This document shows, one piece after another, positions 24,011-32,552 of a DNA stretch of 64,000 bases. The notes under the pieces are model-generated. The model was not told the DNA's origin, did no database searches, and saw nothing but the letters and a program-made list of their open reading frames with translations. Position 1 is the stretch's first letter; each line of letters starts with the position of its first letter. Both the position numbers and the translations under genes were made by a program. The DNA is from Pseudomonas sp. TH43 (GTDB lineage: Bacteria > Pseudomonadota > Gammaproteobacteria > Pseudomonadales > Pseudomonadaceae), in contig NZ_JAEKFI010000004.1 of the NCBI RefSeq assembly GCF_016650635.1, positions 1,684,001 through 1,748,000 of the forward strand, in the 5' to 3' direction.

Positions 24011-25627
24011 CTAGGCTTCGTCGTCCAGCCGCCGAGCCGCGAGGCGGCGGCCACGGGTGATCAGTTCAATGAACTGCACCGCGCTCAGCGCATGGGCGAA
24101 CAACCAGCCCTGACCAAACTTCACGCCCTCACTGCTGAGCAATTCAGCTTGCGATTCGAGTTCGATGCCTTCGGCAATCACCTTCAAATCCAGTGCCTGC
24201 GCCATGTGAATGATGTGCGGAGCGACGCCGCTGCTGGCGGCATCATGGCCGAGCGCGTCGATGAACGCTTTATCGATTTTCAGGCAGTCGACCGGCAGGG
24301 TTTGCAGGTAGGCGAGGCTGCAATAACCGGTGCCGAAGTCGTCAATGAGTACTTGATGGCCGACATCGCGCAGCGCTTGCAGGTTTTCCCGCGCGACCAC
24401 TACATCGATCAAACCGCGTTCGGTGACTTCAAAGGCAATCTGTCGCGCCGCGACCCGGTGCAACGTCAGCAACCGCGCCATGACCTGGCCAATGCGCGGC
24501 ACCATCACATCGCAAGCGGCGAGGTTGACCGAGATATACAGCTGCGGATTGGCGCGCAGTAGCTGGCCCAGTTGCTCCAGCAAGCGTTGGAGGACGAAGT
24601 CGGTCATCTGACGGATCTGTCCGGTGTTTTCCGCCATCGGGATAAACAGGTCGGGGCTGGTCAGCGTACCGTCCGGGCGACGCCAGCGCAGCAGGGCTTC
24701 GGCGCCGACGCAGTTGCGGCTGTCGAGGTCGAAGATTGGTTGGTAGAGCACCTGCAATTCGCCGCGACGGATCGCGCCGTGGAGTTCGGCATCCAGCGAC
24801 TGGCGCTGGCGCACCAGCAGGAAGGTGAGAAAACCGACGATGGCACCGGCCACCAGACAAACCGGGATCATCCACCACCAGATGGCGGGGATGTGCATGC
24901 CAGTGCGCGGCGTGATCAGCACCAATTGGTATTCCGGGTTGTCGGTGGGCATACGGTAGATCAACCGGGTATGCGTGACCTGCAAGGCGTTGTGGCTTTT
25001 CGGCGGCCAGTGTTCCGCGGGTGGCCAGGTCTGTTCCGTACCCAATACCGGGATGGCTCGGGTGCCATGATCCAGCACCACTAAAAGGCTGCTGCCGGGC
25101 GACAGATCGACCATGTCGGTCAAATGGCCGCGCGAGGTGGCCACCCGAAAATTGCCCCGACCGAGCATCAGCGCTGCGCGGTTTTCATCGGGTTCGGTGG
25201 TGGTGTTCAGCCAGTAGCTGTAAGTCGGGCCTTTGATGTCCGGCGCGCGGACAACCGATAAGCCTTCCTGACGCGGACGGTTTGAACAGATCCGCGAGGC
25301 GTCCATATAAGCGGCTTCATAGACGAAACGATAGTTGAAGGTGACTTGTTGCAGGGTGGCGATCATTTCATCGTCACAACTGCGTAAGGGTTGGGCTTCG
25401 AGGTCGTCGAGACTTTCGCGCAACTGGCCGAACAATTGTTCAAGACGAGCGAGGAAACGTTCGCCTTGCGCGTTCATTTCCTGGCTCTCGCTTTGTTCGA
25501 CCTGACGCATCGCCACAAACAAACCGCCGGCGATCAACAGGCTGGCACTGAGGACAGCCGCGATCATCGCCAAAAACCAGGGGCGATAAAACCAGCTACG
25601 CAGCGTCTCTCGGGTAGCAACCATCAT
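24011..25627 (-). CDS. Cyclic-di-GMP phosphodiesterase with CSS sensor and EAL domain
   Basis: 538 residues. A membrane helix at about 17-38, a periplasmic CSS-motif domain (about 40-235; conserved cysteines in RSCDDE and RICSNR), a second helix (about 240-262), then an EAL domain from about 275. Catalytic features are present: AEALLRWRRP (the EAL glutamate), NLAACDV, FEVTERG, IDDFGTGYCSL, LKIDKAFI and IAEGIE. CSS-EAL enzymes respond to periplasmic disulfide state set by DsbA/DsbB and hydrolyse c-di-GMP. It faces kinB convergently. From memory, PAO1 has no gene at this spot between kinB and ampDh2, so it may be a lineage-specific insertion. Confidence 0.9.
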   Translation of the reverse strand: MMVATRETLRSWFYRPWFLAMIAAVLSASLLIAGGLFVAMRQVEQSESQEMNAQGERFLARLEQLFGQLRESLDDLEAQPLRSCDDEMIATLQQVTFNYRFVYEAAYMDASRICSNRPRQEGLSVVRAPDIKGPTYSYWLNTTTEPDENRAALMLGRGNFRVATSRGHLTDMVDLSPGSSLLVVLDHGTRAIPVLGTEQTWPPAEHWPPKSHNALQVTHTRLIYRMPTDNPEYQLVLITPRTGMHIPAIWWWMIPVCLVAGAIVGFLTFLLVRQRQSLDAELHGAIRRGELQVLYQPIFDLDSRNCVGAEALLRWRRPDGTLTSPDLFIPMAENTGQIRQMTDFVLQRLLEQLGQLLRANPQLYISVNLAACDVMVPRIGQVMARLLTLHRVAARQIAFEVTERGLIDVVVARENLQALRDVGHQVLIDDFGTGYCSLAYLQTLPVDCLKIDKAFIDALGHDAASSGVAPHIIHMAQALDLKVIAEGIELESQAELLSSEGVKFGQGWLFAHALSAVQFIELITRGRRLAARRLDDEA

Positions 25628-25700
25628 GGAATATCCGAAGAGTTACCAATGAGTTATAGCTGCTGATCACGATTTCGCCCTGACCGTCGGGCGGGCGTCA

Positions 25701-26483
25701 TTATTTTGTCTGATTGAGTACCAGCAGCAGCGCTGCCGTTTGCGCGTCCGGCGTGCCGTCGAAGCGCGAGGGCCGGAAGTGCATCTGAAAGGCGGCGAGA
25801 ACATGTCGCGTGGCGACGTCGAGTTCGCCGGTCTGCGGGGTGTCGTAACCCAGGTGTGCCAGCTGCGCCTGGAACCAGCTGATGCTCGGCAGTTCGCTGC
25901 TGTTGAACAGCGCTTGCTGACGCGCCACCGCTTGTTCATTCGGCCAGATGCCGAGTCCTTCAGCGGCAAGGCGTTTCCAGGGGAACAACGGTCCCGGATC
26001 GAGTTTGCGCAGGGGGGCGATATCGCTGTGACCGATGATGTGGCGGGGGCTGATGCCGTTGCGCTTGCTGATGTCCTTGAGCAGCGCGATCAGTGCTTGA
26101 ATCTGCGCCTCACTGTACGGATACCACAGGCGCCCGGTCGGGGTGTCCTTGAAGCCGGGATTGACGATTTCGATGCCGATAGAGCTCGAGTTGAGCCAGG
26201 TGCGGCCTTGCCATTGGCTTTCGCCGGCGTGCCAGGCCCGCTGGTTTTCATCCAGCAGTTTGTAGACGGTGCCACGCGTGTCGTCGCCGATCAGGTAGTG
26301 GCTGCTGACTTCGCCGTGGGTCAGCAGTTGCAGCGAGCGTTCCAGCGAAGCCGAGGTGTAATGCACGATCACGAACTGGATGCGGCTGTCGTGATTGGCC
26401 GAAGGGTGGCTGGTGTCGTAGCGCGGACCGCTGGCACAACCGGCGAGAACGAGCAGGGAGGCGAGAAGGGCAAAGAATTTCAT
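25701..26483 (-). CDS. N-acetylmuramoyl-L-alanine amidase, lipoprotein (AmpDh2-like)
   Basis: 260 residues from ATG 26483 (MKFFALLASL). A lipobox LVLAGC puts the lipidated Cys at residue 16. The amidase-2 domain (about 34-175) has the zinc histidine in VIVHYTSA (His41), the catalytic-type Glu in SIGIEIVNPG and the GHSDIAP...DPG motif. A peptidoglycan-binding domain fills the C-terminus (about 195-258; LPSISWFQAQLAHLGY). The enzyme cuts the bond between the glycan strand and stem peptide from the outer membrane side of the periplasm. Synteny with kinB fits PAO1 ampDh2. The frame is open to 26561, but that extension lacks a signal sequence. Confidence 0.9.
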   Translation of the reverse strand: MKFFALLASLLVLAGCASGPRYDTSHPSANHDSRIQFVIVHYTSASLERSLQLLTHGEVSSHYLIGDDTRGTVYKLLDENQRAWHAGESQWQGRTWLNSSSIGIEIVNPGFKDTPTGRLWYPYSEAQIQALIALLKDISKRNGISPRHIIGHSDIAPLRKLDPGPLFPWKRLAAEGLGIWPNEQAVARQQALFNSSELPSISWFQAQLAHLGYDTPQTGELDVATRHVLAAFQMHFRPSRFDGTPDAQTAALLLVLNQTK

Positions 26484-26584
26484 GGCAGAAGGCAGTACAC
26501 AGAAGACGATAATGCAACAGTGTAACGTACTGCCTGGCGTCTCGACGGCCAGCGGGCGCATTTAAACAAAATGGAACAATTGGC

Positions 26585-28684
26585 TCAGCCCAGCTCGACC
26601 CGATTGCGTCCTGCATTTTTTGCCCGGTACAGCGCCTGATCGGCTCTTTTCAGCACCAGATCGCTGTGTTCGCCGGGTTTGAACGAAGCCAGTCCCATTG
26701 AGATGGTGATCGTTACACGCTCGCCCTTGAAGTGGAACGGGCACGCTTCGATGGCCGCCCGCAGGGTTTCCAGCAACTTGGCGCCGAGCGCGGGCGGGGT
26801 GGCTGGCAGCAGCAGGACGAACTCCTCGCCGCCGAAGCGGGCGATGAAGTCTGAGCCGCGCAGGCGTTTGCGCAGCACGGTGGCAATGATCTTCAACACC
26901 TTGTCGCCGGCCAGATGACCGTAGTTGTCGTTGATCCGTTTGAAGTGATCAAGATCGAGCATCGCCAGGCTCAGGGTGTTGCCGTGTTGTTGCCACTGCT
27001 TGATCTCGTGCTCAAGGCGTTCGCTCCACGCGGCGCGATTGGGCAGTCCGGTGAGCGGATCGATCAGGGCTTTCTGGCGTTGCACTTCAAGGTGTTCGCG
27101 GAAGCCTTGGGCTTCCTGTTCCATGTGCGCCACCCGTTCGGACAGGCCTTTGAGCCGCGCTGCGACTTCCTGTTCGCGGGCGTCGCGCTGTTTCTGGTGC
27201 TGATCCATGGTGCCGAGCAGGCCTTCCAGATGGTTTTCCAGCACTTGCTTGAGGTCTTCCAGATCCGCCGCTTCCTGCATGCTGGTCTGCAAACCGTCGA
27301 CTTGTTCGCGGATCTGCGAGTCCATCGCCCGCGCCGCCGAGCTATTGTCGGCATGGCCATCGCTGGCCGCTTGCAGGTTGCTCTGAAATGTTTCGAGGCG
27401 TTCGTTGAGTTGCTGCAAATACACTTCGAATTCGTGCTGACCACTGTCGGTAATTGCCAGCATCAGAGTTGCCAGATCGTCGAGGATCGGGATCAACTCG
27501 TACCAGTTCAGACCATGTTGCAGCCGTTCACGCATCGCTTCGGCTTGCGGTCGGTGGCGTTCGGGCAGGGTCAGGTCGTCGAGCAGGCCGATCAGGGTGT
27601 CTTCGATGTGTTTGGCCACGGAGCTGTAGGACGGCTCCGGGGAGTCCGGCAGGGCGAACAGAATGTCGTGCTCGGACTGTTCCGGATCGATAGCGGCCAA
27701 AGCCTGTGCGATAGGCCCGGGCAGGGGCAGGCTGTCGAGGATCAGCGGGGCCGGATCGCCGGGATGAATCAGTTCGTCGGGGTTGATCGCGACGGTGGTG
27801 AGCGGCGTCGGGGCATGAGCCCAGGGCTGAGTTTCAGCTTGAGCGAAAACCGGCTCGAGTTCGGCCTCGAGGGATGGTGCTGGCGTTGCAGCGGGGGCGC
27901 TGGCCGTTTCGCTGACAACCGTGGGCGGCACGAAGGCGACCACGTCCGGCTCCGGCTTGATCTCGGCGAGTGGCGTCGGTGTATCAAGCGCTGGCGCAGG
28001 TTGCTTGATCGGTGGCGCGGTAACCACCGACTCAGTGAGCGCGACGGGGGCCGGTGGCGAGGGTTGCAGTTCGGGCTCCGTGGCAACCGGGGCTTGCGCG
28101 GTTGGCGCTATCGGCGCTGGCGCGGGGGCCTCCGTTACTGGGGCAGGCGTTTCCTCGTTTTCTCGACTGCCAAACAGACGCTGCAACAGTCCCGGACGCT
28201 CCGGCTCCGCCGGCGTCTCCAGCTGGCTCAACGCCTTGCCCTGCAAGCCGCTGAGTTCGCTCAGCAGCAGCGGCATTTCCCGCGCCTGGCCGACGCGGCC
28301 ATCCAGTTGTTTGGCGAATTTCTTCAGCGGTTGCGCCACTTCCCGTGGCAACGGCAAAGCCTGCAACTGAGCGACCAGCGAAGTCAGCGCGGTACTCATC
28401 TGATCAATGCGGGTTTCGCGACGCTGCTCGGAGTCGAGCACGGCTTTTTCCAGGCGTGGCAACAGTGCGGCGAGGCCGGCGTCCATGTCGTCAGTGCGCA
28501 CCACGTCGCGCATCTCTTTCATGCACTGATCAACCACCTTGTCAGTGCCTTCAGCCGCCAGGGTGCTGCGCACCAGCCCGCGACGCAGCAAGTCCAGGCG
28601 TGCGGCCCAACGCCGTTCGAGCTTGTCCTGGTTTTCGATGCTTTTGAGGTATTTCTCTTTCCAGCGCTGGGCGTCGTCGCTCAT
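26585..28684 (-). CDS. dgcH: Diguanylate cyclase with long N-terminal region (DgcH-like)
   Basis: 699 residues. The GGDEF domain is at the C-terminus (about 530-697), with DPLTGLPNRAAW, DLDHFKRINDNYGH and the active site RFGGEEF. An intact inhibitory I-site RGSD lies five residues before GGEEF, so product feedback is expected. The N-terminal ~170 residues are helical; about 175-330 is a proline/alanine-rich linker of low complexity; about 345-520 is helical, probably a dimerising coiled coil. No membrane segment is seen, so it should be cytoplasmic. It overlaps the upstream nuclease-fold gene by four bases (ATGA), forming an operon with dsbA. The name follows synteny with PA5487, from memory. 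Confidence 0.85.
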   Translation of the reverse strand: MSDDAQRWKEKYLKSIENQDKLERRWAARLDLLRRGLVRSTLAAEGTDKVVDQCMKEMRDVVRTDDMDAGLAALLPRLEKAVLDSEQRRETRIDQMSTALTSLVAQLQALPLPREVAQPLKKFAKQLDGRVGQAREMPLLLSELSGLQGKALSQLETPAEPERPGLLQRLFGSRENEETPAPVTEAPAPAPIAPTAQAPVATEPELQPSPPAPVALTESVVTAPPIKQPAPALDTPTPLAEIKPEPDVVAFVPPTVVSETASAPAATPAPSLEAELEPVFAQAETQPWAHAPTPLTTVAINPDELIHPGDPAPLILDSLPLPGPIAQALAAIDPEQSEHDILFALPDSPEPSYSSVAKHIEDTLIGLLDDLTLPERHRPQAEAMRERLQHGLNWYELIPILDDLATLMLAITDSGQHEFEVYLQQLNERLETFQSNLQAASDGHADNSSAARAMDSQIREQVDGLQTSMQEAADLEDLKQVLENHLEGLLGTMDQHQKQRDAREQEVAARLKGLSERVAHMEQEAQGFREHLEVQRQKALIDPLTGLPNRAAWSERLEHEIKQWQQHGNTLSLAMLDLDHFKRINDNYGHLAGDKVLKIIATVLRKRLRGSDFIARFGGEEFVLLLPATPPALGAKLLETLRAAIEACPFHFKGERVTITISMGLASFKPGEHSDLVLKRADQALYRAKNAGRNRVELG

Positions 28685-29559
28685 TCAGGGGTTCCGCGAG
28701 GGGCAGGACTCATCGCGGGCAATGCATCGGCCGTGAGCGAACCCGGCAGACGGATCTCTACCGCGACCGGCAGGTGATCGGAAATGGGTTGTGCCAGCAC
28801 TTCGACTCTTTCCAGGGTCAGGGTCGGGCTGAGCAGAATATGATCAAGGCAACGCTGCGGGCGCCAGCTGGGAAATGTCGCTTCCAGTTGAGGGGCGAGC
28901 AGGCCGAGATCGCGTAACGGTGAGTGTTGTAGCAGATCGCTGGCATGGGTGTTCATGTCGCCCATCAATACTTGGTGTTTGTAACCACCGATCAGCTCAC
29001 GAATGTAGGCCAGTTGCAGGCTGCGCGTTCGCGCGCCGAGGGCCAGGTGCATCATCACGACCACCAGCGCTTCCGGGCCTTCGCCGAAACGCAGCAGAAT
29101 CGCCCCACGACCTTTCGGGCCGGGCAACGGGTGATCTTCGATCGCCCACGGTTTCAGGCGGCTGAGCACGCCATTGCTGTGCTGGGCCAGTCGACCGAGG
29201 TTGCGATTGAGTTGTTGATACCAGTACGGGAAGGCGCCGAGGTGGGCCAGATGTTCGACTTGGTTGACGTAGCCTGAGCGCAGGCTGCCGCCATCGGCTT
29301 CTTGCAGAGCGACCAGATCGAAGTCGCCCAGCAGGTCACCGATCTTTTGCAGATTGCCTGAACGCCCGGTGTGCGGCAGCAAGTGCTGCCAGCTGCGGGT
29401 CAGGTAATGCCGATAACGCTCGGTGCTGATGCCGACCTGGATATTGAAACTGAGCAAGCGCAGACGATGGTCTGCGGGCAGGCCCGTGGACGCCAGGTGA
29501 TGCTCGTTGACCTGCGGATCATGCAGGCCAACGACGCGTTCAGACTTCCAGCGGCGCAT
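28681..29559 (-). CDS. Endonuclease/exonuclease/phosphatase family protein
   Basis: 292 residues with the EEP fold motifs in order: LLSFNIQVG (N-terminal strand and Asn), LVALQEADGG (metal-binding Glu), VLMGDMNTH (Asp/Asn pair) and the final SDHLPVAVEI (Asp-His). These enzymes cut phosphodiester or phosphomonoester bonds with Mg2+; the substrate here could be nucleic acid, lipid headgroup or phosphoinositide-like. No signal peptide is evident, so it is probably cytoplasmic. The ATG at 29559 is 14 bases after dsbA, and the stop overlaps the cyclase start, so dsbA, this gene and dgcH form one transcription unit. Confidence 0.88.
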   Translation of the reverse strand: MRRWKSERVVGLHDPQVNEHHLASTGLPADHRLRLLSFNIQVGISTERYRHYLTRSWQHLLPHTGRSGNLQKIGDLLGDFDLVALQEADGGSLRSGYVNQVEHLAHLGAFPYWYQQLNRNLGRLAQHSNGVLSRLKPWAIEDHPLPGPKGRGAILLRFGEGPEALVVVMMHLALGARTRSLQLAYIRELIGGYKHQVLMGDMNTHASDLLQHSPLRDLGLLAPQLEATFPSWRPQRCLDHILLSPTLTLERVEVLAQPISDHLPVAVEIRLPGSLTADALPAMSPAPRGTPE

Positions 29560-29573
29560 GGCAGTTGCCGCGC

Positions 29574-30215
29574 TTAGTTGGCAGCAGCCTTGGTTGCCGC
29601 TCGCTCTTTGGCGACCAGGTCGTCAGCCAGTTTCAGCGCTTGTTCTGCACCACCGGCGGAGCCGATGTCGAAGCGGTACTTGCCGTTGACGATCATGGTT
29701 GGAACGCCGGAAATTTCATACTTCTTGGCCAGTTCTTTGGCTTTTACAATCTGGCCCTTGATGGCGAAGGAGTTGAAGGTGGCCAGGAACTTGTCCTTAT
29801 CCACGCCTTGAGTGGCCAGGAATTCAGCCATTTCCTGTGGATCGGTCAGGCGTTTGTGTTGTTTCTGGATCGCTTCGAAAACTGCCGCGTGAACCTTGTG
29901 CTCGACCCCCATGGCTTCCAGGGTCAGGAACATCTGGCCGTGAGCGTCCCACGGGCCGCCGAACATGGCAGGAATACGCACGAAGTTGACGTCGGACGGC
30001 AGTTTTTCAACCCAAGGGTTGATCACGGGTTCGAAGGCGTAGCAGTGCGGGCAGCCGTACCAGAACAGCTCGACCACTTCGATCTTGCCAGGCTCTGCCA
30101 CCGGGACCGGGTTGGCCAACTCGACATAAGGGGCGGCAGGGGCTTCGGCGGCTTGAGCGGTCACGCCGAACAGGCTGGCAGCGACGAGAGCGGCGCTGAT
30201 GATCAGATTACGCAT
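29574..30215 (-). CDS. dsbA: Periplasmic thiol:disulfide oxidoreductase DsbA
   Basis: 213 residues. The signal peptide is cleaved after about residue 22 (FGVTAQA). The thioredoxin fold has the active site CPHC in LFWYGCPHCYAFEP and the cis-proline loop SGVPTMIVNGKY. DsbA introduces disulfide bonds into exported proteins and is reoxidised by DsbB. A clear Shine-Dalgarno (CAGGAG) precedes ATG 30215. It is the first gene of the unit with the EEP gene and dgcH. Several proteins in this window, such as the cytochromes, Ivy and the CSS-EAL protein, depend on periplasmic thiol chemistry. Confidence 0.95.
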   Translation of the reverse strand: MRNLIISAALVAASLFGVTAQAAEAPAAPYVELANPVPVAEPGKIEVVELFWYGCPHCYAFEPVINPWVEKLPSDVNFVRIPAMFGGPWDAHGQMFLTLEAMGVEHKVHAAVFEAIQKQHKRLTDPQEMAEFLATQGVDKDKFLATFNSFAIKGQIVKAKELAKKYEISGVPTMIVNGKYRFDIGSAGGAEQALKLADDLVAKERAATKAAAN

Positions 30216-30308
30216 GCTTTACTCCTGGACAATTTTGTTCGCCTCGCGCGACCTGTTTTCAGACAGGCCCTGGCGGGCATGAGTTCTGTAGTGTAACGGC
30301 AGCGGCCA

Positions 30309-30338
30309 CAAAAAAGGGCGGCCCAAGCCACCCTTTTT
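30309..30338 (-). terminator. Rho-independent terminator after the cytochrome c4 gene
   Basis: On the minus strand AAAAAGGGTGGC-TTGG-GCCGCCCTTTTTT forms a stem with one G-U type pair and ends in a run of T. It lies between the c4 gene and dsbA, separating the two transcription units. Confidence 0.8.
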
Positions 30339-30417
30339 ATACTTGCTGCGACGGATTAATCGAGCGTTAACATTGCAGGAGATGTCCGCTCCTGTATTCG
30401 ATCGCGCAAGCCGCCAG

Positions 30418-30449
30418 TAGGCGCTGCCGGAGGCTGCGATCTTCTGATT
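30418..30449. repeat. Solitary REP (AAGATCGCAGCC class, inverted)
   Basis: GTAGGCGCTGCCGGAGGCTG followed by CGATCTTCTGAT is the reverse complement form of the sequence at 10937-10975, with the same hairpin core GCTGCCGGAGGC. It lies just after the cytochrome c4 gene. Confidence 0.6.
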
Positions 30450-30481
30450 GTCAGCCTCGCTCAACACTCGATACGGCGCGC

Positions 30482-31093
30482 TTAGTGCAGACCCTGAATG
30501 TAGCTGGAGACCGCAGCAATGTCTTCGTCGCTCAGGCGCTTGGCGATGGTCTGCATGGTCATGGTGTCGCCATCGTTGGTGCGGCCGCCTTCTTCCTTGC
30601 GGAAATCTGTCAACTGCTTGGTGATGTATTGAGCGTGTTGGCCACCCAGATGCGGGAAGCCTGCGGCGGCGTTGCCGGCGCCGTTGGGCGAGTGGCAGCC
30701 GGTGCAGGCGGGCAGGCCCTTGGCCAGGTTACCGCCGCGGAACAGGGCTTCACCGCGAGCGACGATCTTCGGATCAGCCGCGCCGACGCTGCCTTTCTGG
30801 CTGGCGAAATAGGCGGCGATGTCGGCCAGATCCTGATCGCTCAGGTTGGTCAGCAGGCCGGTCATTTCCAGAACAGTGCGCTTGCCCGACTTGATGTCGT
30901 GCAGTTGCTTGGTCAGGTAGCGCTCACCTTGCCCGGCCAGTTTCGGAAAGTTTGGCGCCATGCTGTTTCCGTCCGGGCCATGGCAGGCTCCGCATACGGC
31001 GGCTTTCGCCTGGCCTGCTGCTGCATCACCGGCAGCATGAGCGAAACCTGAGATTCCCACGGTCAACAGCAGACTCACGATCAATTTGTTCAT
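30482..31093 (-). CDS. cc4: Cytochrome c4, diheme
   Basis: 203 residues. A signal peptide ends near residue 20 (SGFAHAA). Two heme c sites, CGACH (about 34-38) and CTGCH in the second half, sit in two similar domains, each with a later methionine ligand (NSMAPNFPKL; DTMTMQTIA). Cytochrome c4 carries electrons from the bc1 complex to terminal oxidases such as cbb3 and aa3, on the periplasmic side. It is preceded 43 bp upstream by the c5-type gene on the same strand, so the two are probably cotranscribed. The order c5, c4, dsbA matches that remembered from PAO1. Confidence 0.93.
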   Translation of the reverse strand: MNKLIVSLLLTVGISGFAHAAGDAAAGQAKAAVCGACHGPDGNSMAPNFPKLAGQGERYLTKQLHDIKSGKRTVLEMTGLLTNLSDQDLADIAAYFASQKGSVGAADPKIVARGEALFRGGNLAKGLPACTGCHSPNGAGNAAAGFPHLGGQHAQYITKQLTDFRKEEGGRTNDGDTMTMQTIAKRLSDEDIAAVSSYIQGLH

Positions 31094-31136
31094 CAGCTAA
31101 TCCAACTACGGCTAAGGGTTAAGTTATGGACCGGGC

Positions 31137-31427
31137 TTACTCGCTCATCCAAAGGATGATGGCTTGGTAATCCTCGGCACTGCAGTCCATGCACAAACCA
31201 CGCGGCGGCATCGCCTTGAAACCCTGGGTCACGTGTTGCACCAGCGTCCCCATACCTTTCGCCAACCTCGGCGTCCAAGCTTCCTGATCGCCTCTTTCGG
31301 GCGCCGTTGGGAGTTGGCCGGAATGACAGGCACCACAAACACGGTTGTACACAGCTTCCGGATCCTGTGTAGCCTGTGCGCCGTAAAGCGGCATCAAGAC
31401 TCCGGCAGCCAGCAGCCATTTCGTCAT
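31137..31427 (-). CDS. Cytochrome c5 family monoheme protein
   Basis: 96 residues with a signal peptide (LMPLYGAQA, ends about residue 19). There is one heme site, CGACH, preceded by AVYNRVCGACH, and a methionine in FKAMPPRG. The extra cysteine pair in GLCMDCSAEDY is typical of cytochrome c5, where it forms a disulfide. It probably serves as a periplasmic electron carrier together with the c4 gene downstream. The ATG at 31427 is preceded by AAAAGG. It is divergent from engB, so the ~190-bp gap holds both promoters. Confidence 0.9.
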   Translation of the reverse strand: MTKWLLAAGVLMPLYGAQATQDPEAVYNRVCGACHSGQLPTAPERGDQEAWTPRLAKGMGTLVQHVTQGFKAMPPRGLCMDCSAEDYQAIILWMSE

Positions 31428-31618
31428 AAAACGACCTTTTCAGGGTTGAGAGCGTTCTGCGTTCTAATGCGCAATGAAGGTTTGTCGCTCTCGTGAACTT
31501 CATCCTACGCTGGGACAAAGCACACACAAAATCTGCGGCATTATATACTGGCGTCACTGAAACGGAAGCGACACCGCGTTCCGCGCCCAATCCCGGCGCC
31601 GCCCACATCGGAAATCCC

Positions 31619-32263
31619 ATGCAACTCAAGAATCCCATCCTCGGCCTGTGCCAACAGTCCACATTCATGCTCAGTGCCGCCAAAGTCGATCAATGCCCTG
31701 ACGACGAAGGCTTTGAAGTGGCGTTTGCCGGTCGTTCCAACGCCGGCAAATCCAGCGCGCTGAACACTTTGACTCACGCCAGCCTTGCGCGGACCTCGAA
31801 AACCCCGGGTCGCACACAGCTGTTGAACTTCTTCAAGCTAGACGAAGATCGCCGTCTGGTCGACCTGCCGGGCTACGGTTACGCAAAAGTACCGATCCCG
31901 TTGAAGATGCACTGGCAGCGTCACCTTGAGGCTTACCTCGGTGGCCGCGAGAGTTTGAAGGGTTTGATTCTGATGATGGACATCCGTCATCCAATGACCG
32001 ACTTCGACCTGCTGATGCTCGACTGGGCCGTTGCCGCCGGCATGCCAATGCACATCCTGCTGACCAAAGCGGACAAGCTGACCTACGGCGCAGCCAAGAA
32101 CACCCTGCTCAAAGTGCAGTCGGAAATTCGCAAGGGTTGGGGCGATCTGGTCACCATCCAGCTGTTCTCGGCGCCAAAACGCATGGGCCTGGAAGAGGCC
32201 TACACTGTATTGGCCGGCTGGATGGAACTGGCTGACAAGGGTGCCGAGGCGGCTGCCGAGTAA
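31619..32263 (+). CDS. engB: Ribosome biogenesis GTPase EngB (YihA)
   Basis: 214 residues from ATG 31619 (MQLKNPILGL). GTPase motifs: G1 GRSNAGKSS, G2 TSKTPGRTQ, G3 DLPGYGYA, G4 LLTKADKL and G5 FSAPKR. The family helps assemble the large ribosomal subunit and is essential in many bacteria. The frame is open upstream to 31493 but without similarity; a GGAAA just ahead of 31619 is the ribosome site. Next to polA, separated by the ErsA-like RNA, as in other gammaproteobacteria with Spot 42. Confidence 0.93.
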   Translation: MQLKNPILGLCQQSTFMLSAAKVDQCPDDEGFEVAFAGRSNAGKSSALNTLTHASLARTSKTPGRTQLLNFFKLDEDRRLVDLPGYGYAKVPIPLKMHWQRHLEAYLGGRESLKGLILMMDIRHPMTDFDLLMLDWAVAAGMPMHILLTKADKLTYGAAKNTLLKVQSEIRKGWGDLVTIQLFSAPKRMGLEEAYTVLAGWMELADKGAEAAAE

Positions 32264-32275
32264 ATCGGGATATGG

Positions 32276-32410
32276 AAATTTGTTTGTAGTGTGTTCAGGC
32301 AAGGCGAAAGCACGGTGAAAAGCGGCCGGGGTCGCGCTCGACTTTAGGGAACCTAAATGAGCATTTGAGCTGTGCTTTCAACGCGGCATGAACGCGCTAC
32401 AGACAAATTT
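32276..32410. repeat. 135-bp palindromic element
   Basis: The ends are imperfect inverted copies: AAATTTGTTTGTAGTGTGTT at the left against AAATTTGTCTGTAGCGCGTT as the reverse complement of the right end. Arms extend about 38 bases each (32276-32313 and 32373-32410), ending in AAAGCAC. The centre has TTTAGG-GAA-CCTAAA. No coding capacity. It looks like a non-autonomous mobile element or a large dispersed palindrome; it ends six bases before the ErsA-like terminator. Confidence 0.6.
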
Positions 32411-32415
32411 TGGGC

Positions 32416-32546
32416 AAAAAAAGCCCCGGATTTCATTGGGGAGGGAGAAATTCCGGGGTTTAAGTTCCGAACCGCTAGGGCGGGGTTCAGATATCTGCCA
32501 ACACTTAACACAACATAGGAGCATCGAAGGGCTTCACCAGCCATTC
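32416..32546 (-). ncRNA. ersA: ErsA-like (Spot 42-position) small RNA
   Basis: The location between engB and polA, on the polA strand, is that of ErsA in P. aeruginosa and Spot 42 in enterics. An AlgU-type promoter lies just upstream (32553-32580). The 3' end is a strong terminator: CCCCGGAATTTC pairs with GAAATCCGGGG and is followed by CTTTTTTT (32422-32416). The loop displays UCCCUCCCC, an unpaired C-rich stretch suited to pairing with ribosome-binding sites. From the predicted start near 32546 the RNA is about 131 bases, close to the 132 I recall for ErsA. ErsA acts with Hfq on targets such as algC and oprD. The exact 5' end is inferred. Confidence 0.75.
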
Positions 32547-32552
32547 AGTAAC

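Noticed and set aside
26915..28777. 620-codon plus frame opposite dgcH
   Set aside because: Shadow frame; the minus strand has GGDEF motifs and proper start and stop coupling.
30219..30467. 82-codon minus frame between dsbA and the cytochrome c4 gene
   Set aside because: It crosses a terminator hairpin and a REP copy; no protein resemblance.
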